Part shown: piece after piece, positions 51,335 through 59,153 of the stretch | Position numbering within the stretch: the stretch's first letter is position 1 | Layout of the letters: each line of letters opens with the position of its first letter | Source: Micromonospora radicis | GTDB lineage: Bacteria > Actinomycetota > Actinomycetes > Mycobacteriales > Micromonosporaceae | Direction: 5' to 3' | Assembly: GCF_003583405.1 (NCBI RefSeq) | Contig: NZ_QXEC01000011.1 | Coordinates: 1-64,000 of the forward strand | Length of the DNA stretch: 64,000 bases | Made by a program: the position numbers and the translations under genes | The notes under the pieces: model-generated | The model's input: only the letters and a program-made list of their open reading frames with translations | The model's database searches: none | What the model was told of the DNA's origin: nothing

Positions 51335-51544
51335 ATGACCGGACTGTCGATCGACCAGAGCCGGTGCCAAGGTCACGCGCGCTGCTACATGCTCGCGCCG
51401 GACACCTTCCTTATCGACGAGGAAGGCTACGGGCACGTCATCGAGGGGCGCGAAGGTGCCTACCAGGAGGAGCACGTCAGAAAAGCCGTCCGGAACTGCC
51501 CCGAGAGGTCGATCAAGGTCATCGCCCCTGGCCCCGCGGCATGA
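51335..51544 (+). CDS. 3Fe-4S ferredoxin for the P450
   Basis: This 69-residue ferredoxin carries C11-x2-H14-x2-C17 and a distal CP (NCPERS). The His in place of the second Cys marks the 3Fe-4S type that serves actinobacterial P450s. ATG 51335 is preferred; a GTG at 51326 is also in frame and overlaps the P450 stop. The end overlaps the ferredoxin reductase start by four bases (ATGA). Confidence 0.95.
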   Translation: MTGLSIDQSRCQGHARCYMLAPDTFLIDEEGYGHVIEGREGAYQEEHVRKAVRNCPERSIKVIAPGPAA

Positions 51545-52686
51545 CTGGCGATCTGATCGTCGTCGGGGCTTCCGTCGCCACCACCGCGTTCATCGAACGG
51601 ATGCGTGAACTTGGCAGCGGCGAATCGATCACCGTCCTCGACAACGACCCCGACGCCCCGTACGACCGCCCGCCGCTGTCCAAGCACTATCTTGTCGATG
51701 GGGACAGCGAGGACATCGCCGTCGACTGGAACGGCCTCGACGTGGAACTGGTTCGCGCCGAGGCCGTCGGCGTCAACCCTGAGACGCACACGCTTCAGGT
51801 TCGCGGGGACGACCACCGGGACCACGATCTCCGGTACGGCCGGCTGGTGATCGCCACCGGCGCGACCCCGGTCCATCTGCCCATCGAGCCGCCGGGCTTG
51901 GCGGTGTTGCGCACCGCTGCCGACGCCCGGCGAATCCGGGCGCAGGCCAGCGGAAGGCGGTCGGTGGCCATCGTCGGCGCGGGTGCGGTCGGCGTCGAAC
52001 TGGCATCCCACCTGGCCCGGCAAGGCTCACCAGTCGTGCTCATCGACCGGGCGGTGGGGCCGCTGGAGCGGTTACTCGCCGGCCACCTCGCCGACGAGGT
52101 CACCGACTGGCTGCACGGTGCCGGCGTGGTGTGCCGCTGGCGCGCCGACATCACGGATATCAGCCAGATCGGAGACAGCTGGCGGGTCGAACTCGCCGAT
52201 GGCGAGCGGATCGAGGCGGACGTCGTCGTCAGCGCGGTGGGTGCCCGGCCAGCGGTGGCCTGGCTCGCCGGGAGCGGGCTGCTCACCGGGGATGCGCTGC
52301 TCGCCGACGCGGATGGGCGGGTCGTGACAGCCGACAGCGTCGTGGCTGATGTCTACGCCATGGGCGACGTGGTGACCCGTCGCCGACCCGACGGCCGGCT
52401 GGAGCGCACCGAGAACTGGGCGGCAGCCCGGCAACAGGGCATGCGACTCGCAGAGCACATCTGCCGCGCACCGCGCCAGCCCGTGCCGTCGCCGTACTTC
52501 TGGATCCAGGTCGCAAACCGGACGATTCAGATCGTCGGCACGCTGCGGCCGGGCGCACGGCTCGACCTGGAAGCCGCCAACCCGGATCGCCGCTCGGCTC
52601 TCTACCGGGTGCGAGCAGACGGTGCGACCGCCTGGATCGGCGTGAACGCGCAGCCGCGCATCGCCAAGATCATTTCAGGTAGCTGA
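51541..52686 (+). CDS. NAD(P)H-ferredoxin reductase, FAD type
   Basis: This 381-residue flavoprotein passes electrons from NAD(P)H to the adjacent ferredoxin. It has the FAD Rossmann start DLIVVGASVATTAFIERM (GASVA in place of GxGxxG, common in P450-partner reductases), PYDRPPLSK, the NAD motif VAIVGAGAVGVELASHL near residue 140, and VYAMGDVVTR that closes the FAD site. The C-terminal domain (YFWIQVANRTIQIVG) fits rhodocoxin/putidaredoxin-reductase-like enzymes. It lies 51 bp upstream of the aldehyde dehydrogenase gene. Confidence 0.92.
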   Translation: MTGDLIVVGASVATTAFIERMRELGSGESITVLDNDPDAPYDRPPLSKHYLVDGDSEDIAVDWNGLDVELVRAEAVGVNPETHTLQVRGDDHRDHDLRYGRLVIATGATPVHLPIEPPGLAVLRTAADARRIRAQASGRRSVAIVGAGAVGVELASHLARQGSPVVLIDRAVGPLERLLAGHLADEVTDWLHGAGVVCRWRADITDISQIGDSWRVELADGERIEADVVVSAVGARPAVAWLAGSGLLTGDALLADADGRVVTADSVVADVYAMGDVVTRRRPDGRLERTENWAAARQQGMRLAEHICRAPRQPVPSPYFWIQVANRTIQIVGTLRPGARLDLEAANPDRRSALYRVRADGATAWIGVNAQPRIAKIISGS

Positions 52687-52737
52687 AGAGCGTTGGTGGC
52701 GGCGCATTCCGCGCCCGCCTGTCGAGACGAGGAACCG

Positions 52738-54108
52738 ATGACGAACCAGAGCACCCTGATATTCAACCCGGCAACCGGGACCCAGATCGACGCCGTTCAT
52801 TCCTTCACTCGCGCGGAGATCGAGGACGCGATCAGTCGAGCGGTCGACGCGCAACGCGCGTGGTCCCGGCTGCCCATAGCCCGTCGCCAGCAGTTCATGT
52901 TCGACCTTGCCGATGCCATCATGCAGCACCGGGAGGAACTGGCCAGCCTGGAATCGCAGGATGTCGGTAAGCCGATGCGCGCGGCGCTGGCGGAGGCCGA
53001 CAGCGTCGCAGCTGTCTTCCGCTACTACGCTGGCGCCATCGACCGGCTCACCGGAGAGACCATTCCGGTCGACGGCGGAATCGCGATGACGTTCCGCGAG
53101 CCCGTCGGCGTGGTCGGCGTCATCACGCCCTGGAACTTTCCACTGCCCATCGCGAGCTGGAGCATCGCACCGGCGCTCGCGGCCGGCAACTCGGTCATCG
53201 CCAAACCCGCGAGTCTGACACCGCTGTCCACCCGTCGACTCGGTGAGCTCGCGGCGCAGGTGACTCCCGTACCTGACCTGTTGCAGGTCGTCACCGGCAG
53301 CGGCGCGCAGATCGGTGGCACGCTCATCGCAGACCCCCGCGTCAACAAAATCAGCTTCACCGGCTCGACCGAGGTAGGCCAGGGCCTGCTCGCCGCGAGC
53401 GCCGCCACCGTGAAACGGCTGACGCTCGAACTCGGCGGCAAGTCCGCGAACATCATCTTCGCCGACGCGAACCTTGAGAAGGCAGCGTCTGCGGCACCGT
53501 GGGCGGTGTTCGACAACACCGGCCAGGACTGCTGTGCCCGCAGCCGAATCCTGGTACAGCGGCCGGCACTCGACAGTTTCCTCAGCGCGTTCATCGACGC
53601 GACGCGCGCCCTACGAATCGGCGACCCGTCGTTGCTCGCCACGGACCTCGGCCCGCTCGCCTCCGCAGAACACCGCGAGACAGTGCGATCGTTCCTCGAC
53701 GACGAACTGGCCGTCGTCTACCGTGGCGAGGCACCGGACGGGCCCGGGTACTGGATGGCACCGCACATCGCCGTGGACGAGACCGCGACGACCCGCGCCG
53801 CGCGCGAGGAGATCTTCGGCCCGGTGGCTGTCGTCATCCCATTCGACACCGAAGAGGAGGCCGTCCGTCTCGCCAACGACACGATCTACGGTCTGAGCGG
53901 CTCCATCTGGACGTCGGACGTCGGCCGGGCACTGCGCGTCGCCCGCGGCGTCGAGAGCGGAACGCTCTCGGTGAACTCCAACTCGTCGGTTCGCGTACAG
54001 GTTCCCTTCGGCGGGTTCAAGCAATCCGGCCTCGGTCGCGAGCTCGGCATGGAAGGGATTCGCGGCTTCACCGAGCACAAGTCCGTCTTCATCAGCACCG
54101 AATCATGA
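52738..54108 (+). CDS. NAD(P)-dependent aldehyde dehydrogenase
   Basis: This 456-residue enzyme oxidises an aldehyde to an acid. It has ITPWNFPL (cofactor binding), SFTGSTEVGQG, the general base Glu231 in LELGGKS and the catalytic Cys265 in NTGQDCCARSR, followed by EEIFGPV and PFGGFKQSGLGRELG. By analogy to PuuC it could act on a gamma-glutamylated aldehyde or the free amino aldehyde. The ATG at 52738 follows GAGG. The stop overlaps the start of the diflavin reductase by four bases. Confidence 0.93.
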   Translation: MTNQSTLIFNPATGTQIDAVHSFTRAEIEDAISRAVDAQRAWSRLPIARRQQFMFDLADAIMQHREELASLESQDVGKPMRAALAEADSVAAVFRYYAGAIDRLTGETIPVDGGIAMTFREPVGVVGVITPWNFPLPIASWSIAPALAAGNSVIAKPASLTPLSTRRLGELAAQVTPVPDLLQVVTGSGAQIGGTLIADPRVNKISFTGSTEVGQGLLAASAATVKRLTLELGGKSANIIFADANLEKAASAAPWAVFDNTGQDCCARSRILVQRPALDSFLSAFIDATRALRIGDPSLLATDLGPLASAEHRETVRSFLDDELAVVYRGEAPDGPGYWMAPHIAVDETATTRAAREEIFGPVAVVIPFDTEEEAVRLANDTIYGLSGSIWTSDVGRALRVARGVESGTLSVNSNSSVRVQVPFGGFKQSGLGRELGMEGIRGFTEHKSVFISTES

Positions 54109-55781
54109 GCATCCAGACAACAGACCAGGGCGATCAGTCGATAGTCGCGGCGGAGGACAGCACCGAACTGGCGGTCCTCTACGGTAGTCAGACCGGCAAC
54201 GCCGAGTACCTCGCCCACGAGATCCAGGGCAAAGCGAGCGCGGAGGGCCACCAGGTCACCGTCTCCTCCCTCGACGACTGGCTGCGCTCCGGCCCACGGC
54301 AACTGCACCGACTGCTGGTCGTGACCTCGACCCACGACAACGGGCACATGCCCGACAACGCCGCCGAATTCTGGGACTGGTTGAACCTCCTCGGCCCAGG
54401 GGCCTTGAACGGGTTGCCGTACGCCGTGCTTTCGATCGGTGACTCGATGTACGAGGACTTCTGCAAGGCAGGCCACGACATCGACACCCGCCTCGAACAG
54501 CTTGGTGCCGTACGCGTCGTGCCCAGCATCGACTGCGACGTCGACTTTGAATTCACCGCCGAGAAGTGGGCCGCACCCGCCGTGAGGGAACTCCTGGCTG
54601 CCGCCCCTCGCCCGGCCGTTGCACCCATGATCCACCTTTTGGGGTCAGCTGAGCCGGACACGACCGCCCGCGGCGCTGAGCGGATCCACACCGCTCGGAT
54701 TGTCGCGAGCCGGCCGCTGTCCGCTCCGGGCTCCGCCAAGCAGGTCATGCACTACGAGCTCGCGTTCGACGACGGCACGTTCGAGTACGAGCCGGGCGAC
54801 TCGATCGCAGTATCCATAGCGAACTCGGACACTCTCGTGAACGAGTGGCTGGCGGTGTTCGACGGCGGCGGCCTGGCACGCCACCATGACCAGCCACTTC
54901 GCACGCTCCTGAAGCACGAGGTGGAGTTGCGGCTGCCGCACCCGGGACTGATCGTCGGCCTGGCCAGGAGACGGCCGGACAGTGCCGCCATATTGCGGAT
55001 CATCGCCCTCATGCAGTCAGGTGATCGTGCCCAACTCGACTCCTGGCTGGGCGACCGGGACGTGCTTGACGTGCTCACCGACCTCGACTGCCTCGATCTA
55101 CCCATCGAGGAGATAGTCCCCGAACTGGGTCGGTTGCAACGTCGTGACTACTCGATTTCGTCAAGTCCGCTCCGTGACTCCGGCCGCGTGCACATCACGG
55201 TCAGCGGTGTGGAGTACGCCGGTCGACGGGGCACCTACCGGGGGGCCGCCACCGACTTTCTCGCCGAACGCGCCCGCGACGGGAGGGCCTTCCAGGTCCA
55301 GCGGGTTCCCGCGCACGAGTTCCGGCTACCGGCCGACGCTGTCCCGATCATCATGATCGGCCCAGGGGTCGGCGTCGCACCGTTCCGGGCCTTCCTGCGT
55401 CATCGTGCCGCGCTCGGCGCGCCCGGCAGAAACTGGCTGTTCTTCGGCGATCAGCATCGCCAGCTCGACTGGCTCTACGAGGACGAGTTCCGGCAGTTGA
55501 CCGAGCATGGTCTGCTGACCCGGCTCGACGTGGCATTCTCCCGTGACCAAGAGGCGAAGCGATACGTCCAGCATGAGATGCTCGCCAACGCGGCTGAGAT
55601 TCGTTCCTGGATCGCGGCTGGCGCATACGTCTTCGTCTGTGGCGACAAGGCGCAGATGGCGCCGGACGTCGACCGCGCGATGGCGGTGATCCTCGCGGGG
55701 GGCGACGCCACGGAATCAGCGGGCCAGCAGGCGCTCGCGTCGCTGAAGAACTCGGCGCGCTACGTCAAGGACGTGTACTGA
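54105..55781 (+). CDS. CPR/CysJ-type diflavin reductase
   Basis: This 558-residue protein combines a flavodoxin domain and a FAD/NADPH reductase domain. The FMN part has VLYGSQTGNAEYLAHEI at about residues 25-41 and VTSTHDNGHMP. The connecting domain follows, then RRDYSISSSP (FAD), GPGVGVAPFRAFLRHR and FFGDQHRQLDWLYEDE (NADPH). Such proteins feed electrons to P450s in eukaryotes and to sulfite reductase in bacteria; no sulfite reductase haem subunit is present. Its ATG overlaps the aldehyde dehydrogenase stop, so it belongs to the amine operon. It either duplicates the ferredoxin chain or serves another haem partner. Confidence 0.9.
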   Translation: MSIQTTDQGDQSIVAAEDSTELAVLYGSQTGNAEYLAHEIQGKASAEGHQVTVSSLDDWLRSGPRQLHRLLVVTSTHDNGHMPDNAAEFWDWLNLLGPGALNGLPYAVLSIGDSMYEDFCKAGHDIDTRLEQLGAVRVVPSIDCDVDFEFTAEKWAAPAVRELLAAAPRPAVAPMIHLLGSAEPDTTARGAERIHTARIVASRPLSAPGSAKQVMHYELAFDDGTFEYEPGDSIAVSIANSDTLVNEWLAVFDGGGLARHHDQPLRTLLKHEVELRLPHPGLIVGLARRRPDSAAILRIIALMQSGDRAQLDSWLGDRDVLDVLTDLDCLDLPIEEIVPELGRLQRRDYSISSSPLRDSGRVHITVSGVEYAGRRGTYRGAATDFLAERARDGRAFQVQRVPAHEFRLPADAVPIIMIGPGVGVAPFRAFLRHRAALGAPGRNWLFFGDQHRQLDWLYEDEFRQLTEHGLLTRLDVAFSRDQEAKRYVQHEMLANAAEIRSWIAAGAYVFVCGDKAQMAPDVDRAMAVILAGGDATESAGQQALASLKNSARYVKDVY

Positions 55782-55788
55782 CGCTCAC

Positions 55789-57528
55789 TCATCTGCGGCT
55801 GGCGGCACGAACCTTGTCGACACGAATCGCCGCGACGCGTGTCGACAGGCCGAGCACCGGCCAGTCTGTCGTGGCATCGAGCGACAGCCCCAGCAGCTGC
55901 TCGATTCTCTGCATACGCTGGCGCAGCGTGTTGCGGTGGATGACGAGCCGGACGGCAGCCTCGTTCACCGATCCCCCACAGCTGGCGAGCACCGCAAGCG
56001 TGCGGACCAGGTGGGATCCCTGCGCCACGTCGTACCGCACCAGCGGATCGAGAGCCCGAGCAGTCTCAGCGATCTTCGGCGCCATCGAACTCACCACCTC
56101 GACCAACGGAAGTACGTCGCGGATCTCCGCGTATGACGCGAGCGTGACCGGCAGGCCACGCCCATACGCCTCCGTCCAGTCCAGCGCCTGGCGCGCGTGG
56201 TTGATCGACTGACGGATCTGGGCGGGCGTGGGCGAGACGCTTCCCATCCCCACCGACGCGCGCAGCCCGGTTTCGTCGGAGAGTCGCTGCAGTGCCTTGA
56301 GTAGACGCACGCTGAAGTCAGCCGACACCCGGCCACCGGGCGCGTCCACCAGCACCATGCCCCAGGTCGAGTGGAGCAGGACGATCCCGCGAGCACCAGC
56401 CACCGAAGCGAGGGTGTCCTTCAGACTTCTGCTCACCGTCTCCCAGTCCCCGCGTACGCTGTGCACCCGCACCACCACGGGGCACACCGGTCCTTCTACA
56501 TTCAGCTCGCTGAGGATCCGCGCGGCTTCCGCGTCGTCCTGGGTGAGTCGCAGCCGGGTCGCCAGCGATGAGCCCACCGAGTTGAGGTCCACCGCTTCGA
56601 GCAGCACCCCCAGCTGCGTGGCGAGCACGCTCATCCGTTCGAAGTCGCGGGCCCGGAATCGCGCCCGCCGGTAACAGGACAGGACGCCGTGCGAGGCTCC
56701 CATGCCTATCGCGACGGAAGAATTCTCGAGCCCTGCGCAGTTCTGGTCGATACTCGACTGCGCGGCCACCCGCGAGTGAGTGGACCAGACTCGATTGTCG
56801 CCATCGACGGAACGAAACGCGAAAATGATCGGTGTTGCCCCACTCTCCCGGCGGCTGATGTACTCGAGCATGCATACATCGATGTCAAGAAGGTCCAGCA
56901 GGCGTCGGGCGGCGAACTGCAGACACGGCACCAGCGCAGTCCGCGCCACGGATGGGAAGTCCAGGAGAAAATGCGCAGCCGCCGACTGACGGTTCAGGTC
57001 TGCTACCGTCTCGGCCCGCAGCAGACCCGTCGCCAGCAGGCGCCCCACCTCAACAGCGATGGCCAGCTCATCCTCGCCGAACGCGGCCTCGTCCTTCGAA
57101 TACAACGCGAAAACGCCACGCAACCGGCTCTGCTCGTCGGCAATCGGAACCGCGAGAATAGAGCGAAACTCCTCCTCCTCGATCTCGTCGAACCCGATGA
57201 ACCGCGGATCCTCCTGCAGGTCCCGATCGATGATCACCGACCTGCGACGCAGTGCCGCCCAGCCGGTTATTCCTTCCCCCAGCCGGAGGCGAATCTCCCC
57301 GACGCCGGTCTGCTGCGGTCCCGGGGTCGCGACTCTGAGCACCAGCCGCTCCTCATCTTCGTCCCACAGGTACACGAAGACTGCTGCAGCACCTGTTTCC
57401 CGGGCGACGAGCTGTACCGCATCGTCGGCGAGCTCGACCAGATCCCGACCTTGGGCAAAGAGCAGCACGAGCCGCGACAGAACGGCAGCTCTGCGCTCAG
57501 CGAGGGCGCCCTGGTGGCCTCCCGGCAT
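55789..57528 (-). CDS. PucR/CdaR-family regulator with GAF domain
   Basis: This 579-residue regulator has an N-terminal GAF domain (about residues 15-165, ARETGAAAVFVYLWDEDEER and LGEGITGWAALRRRSVIID) and a middle GGDEF-like PucR domain. The C-terminal HTH_30 (about 520-565, LVRTLAVLASCGGSVNEAAV and HRNTLRQRMQRIEQLLGL) has the INPxTLRYRL-like signature as HRNTLRQRM. The ATG at 57528 follows GGAGGGTGC. It converges on the amine operon with seven bases between stops, so it is the probable activator of that operon and perhaps of ald. PucR proteins typically sense a purine or amine catabolite. Confidence 0.87.
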   Translation of the reverse strand: MPGGHQGALAERRAAVLSRLVLLFAQGRDLVELADDAVQLVARETGAAAVFVYLWDEDEERLVLRVATPGPQQTGVGEIRLRLGEGITGWAALRRRSVIIDRDLQEDPRFIGFDEIEEEEFRSILAVPIADEQSRLRGVFALYSKDEAAFGEDELAIAVEVGRLLATGLLRAETVADLNRQSAAAHFLLDFPSVARTALVPCLQFAARRLLDLLDIDVCMLEYISRRESGATPIIFAFRSVDGDNRVWSTHSRVAAQSSIDQNCAGLENSSVAIGMGASHGVLSCYRRARFRARDFERMSVLATQLGVLLEAVDLNSVGSSLATRLRLTQDDAEAARILSELNVEGPVCPVVVRVHSVRGDWETVSRSLKDTLASVAGARGIVLLHSTWGMVLVDAPGGRVSADFSVRLLKALQRLSDETGLRASVGMGSVSPTPAQIRQSINHARQALDWTEAYGRGLPVTLASYAEIRDVLPLVEVVSSMAPKIAETARALDPLVRYDVAQGSHLVRTLAVLASCGGSVNEAAVRLVIHRNTLRQRMQRIEQLLGLSLDATTDWPVLGLSTRVAAIRVDKVRAASRR

Positions 57529-57638
57529 AAACAGCACCCTCCGTGGGGGACGCCGGGCCGTGCACCGGCCCGCCGTCGCGACTGTAGGCGTGACCGCCGC
57601 GAAGCCCCTGTGCCGCCAACACGGGATGATGACGACAG

Positions 57639-57655
57639 GTGTGCAACATGCACAC
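57639..57655. promoter_or_regulatory. Palindrome upstream of the PucR gene
   Basis: GTGTGCA-ACA-TGCACAC is a perfect 7-bp inverted repeat, 111 bp upstream of the PucR start. It is a candidate operator for autoregulation. Confidence 0.45.
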
Positions 57656-58183
57656 ACTACGCCAGCTGCCGGCGCAGTTCGCCACAACGACGGATTTTGA
57701 CGGTAGCCCGCCTGACCAGCAAATTCCGCGACGTCGAGCGACCCGCCCCGACTCCCGCCGCCGCTCCGGGACCTGATGCGCCGCAACAACAGCATCGACG
57801 TCTACGACCCTGCCAGTCCCCAGGTGGGCACAATCAAGCGGGCGGCGAGTTACGACCAGCGCTGCTGACTTAGCGTTGCGGCAACCTATCCGGCACGGCT
57901 GGTTACACGCGCGGCACGCGGCGCAGCCATCCCAGAAACCTGCCGTACGCAGCCACCGGGTCGGGGGGTCCGGGCAGATCCGAGTCAGGTCGGCCAGGTC
58001 GACGGCCAGCTCACGACGACACCCCCGCGTAGTCGGCGAGCAGTTCCACCCCTGCCTGACCGCAGGGCCACGGGTCGCCAGTCCTGCCTTGTCGGACATT
58101 CCGTAGAAACCTGTATATCTAGCTTCATCCCATCAGGATCCAACCTGAAGATCTTCTTTGCCACCGATGCCTACGATTGCGCC
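57656..58183. other. Intergenic region between PucR and the truncated islet
   Basis: About 530 bp with no firmly supported gene. A + frame near 57776-57868 reads MRRNNSIDVYDPASPQVGTI... to a stop and looks like a coding fragment; a minus frame near 57850-58099 has GWNCS and several Cys residues but no family match. Both may be gene remains. Confidence 0.35.
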
Positions 58184-58360
58184 ATGGACGCGAGAGCACA
58201 GGGCAGAGGCATCGAATCTGGATTGGATGGACCGCTGGCAGAGTTTTCGGCACTACGGGAAGAAATCCTGGCGAGAATTCAAACTCAACACCAGATTCTG
58301 TCGTTGCAGCTAACTGTCACAGCGGCGATATTTGGCGACACGCTTACTTCGCAGAAATGA
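58184..58360 (+). pseudogene. Truncated small membrane-protein gene
   Basis: From ATG 58184 a 58-residue reading frame, GLDGPLAEFSALREEILARI then QTQHQILSLQLTVTAAIFG, matches the start of a common actinobacterial membrane protein whose helix-rich remainder normally follows. The frame ends DTLTSQK right where the first transmembrane helix should continue, so the 3' part has been lost. The lower GC content differs from the flanking catabolic operon. Confidence 0.5.
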
Positions 58361-58399
58361 AGGAGCGCCAGCGTACTCATGGAGTACCGAAGCATGAGG

Positions 58400-58927
58400 C
58401 TAAATCGCAGGAGTGACCGGCAGCCCATTCGGGAGCATCGAGGCCAAGGCTTCGGCTCTGGCCTCGATGATTCTCATGCGGCCTTCGTACTCGACCGGTG
58501 CGCGGCGGGCGGCTTGGCTGGTGACTTGGCCGGGCCATTTGCGGTAGAGCAGGCCGTGTTCGCGCGCGAAGTAGCCCGCGCTGACTGCGCTGGCCGCCAG
58601 GAGTAGGCCGGTGTCCTCGGAGGCCGGCAGGGCCATCCAGCCGCCGAGCGCCAGGAGCAGATCCCGGCGGATGCACAGTGTCGCGGGGTGGACCTGGGCG
58701 CGGTAGCCGTTGGCTTGCCAGAAGGCCAGGACGGCGCCGCGGCTGATAGGGCCGCCGTCTGGGTCTTTGTCCCATCCGATGGTTGACCCGTCGGGCATCA
58801 GGTCCAGGACGCGGGAAGTCGTCCAGCCGATGTGCGGATGCGCCTCGAAGGCGGCGTTGTCCCGGGCGAGGGCACCGGCCGTGAGTTGGTCGTCCGCGTC
58901 GAGCACCTTGACGTATTCACCAGTCAC
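58400..58927 (-). pseudogene. 5'-truncated family 2 glycosyltransferase
   Basis: The frame starts inside a GT2 domain: TGEYVKVLDADDQLTAGALA is the DxD-containing core normally found about 80 residues into the protein. It continues through HPATLCIRRDLLLALGGWMA, ASEDTGLLL (catalytic ED) and the C-terminal helices to ALASMLPNGLPVTPAI. The nucleotide-binding N-terminus is missing at the junction near 58928, so the enzyme is not expected to work. Confidence 0.75.
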
Positions 58928-58928
58928 C

Positions 58929-59152
58929 CGGGAAACCCGTTCAGCGCGTCAACCTTCGACGAGGCAATCAAGTTCGCGGACCTCGTCAGCGAGATTCTAT
59001 CGTTCGCACCCGCCATCGACGAGAGCGAAGCGACCGTAAGCCATGAGGACGAACAGAACAAGAACCATCGCGTCAAGTGCGGAATGAAACTCCTCCACGG
59101 GAAACGGTGTCGGCTTACCTACAAGCATCCAGGCGAGTGCTTCACCAACTAA
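58929..59152 (+). pseudogene. 5'-truncated gene fragment next to the R-M gene
   Basis: The frame NPFSASTFDEAIKFADLVSE, ILSFAPAIDE, ... VKCGMKLLHGKRCRLTYKH ends at 59152. It looks coding (balanced amino acids, lower GC) but has no start codon; it abuts the broken end of the GT2 gene at about 58928. I do not recognise the family. It converges on the restriction-modification gene with a one-base gap. Confidence 0.4.
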
Positions 59153-59153
59153 C

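Noticed and set aside
54105..55781. Sulfite reductase flavoprotein CysJ of assimilatory sulfate reduction
   Set aside because: No sulfate-assimilation gene is nearby and the gene is translationally coupled to the aldehyde dehydrogenase of the amine operon.
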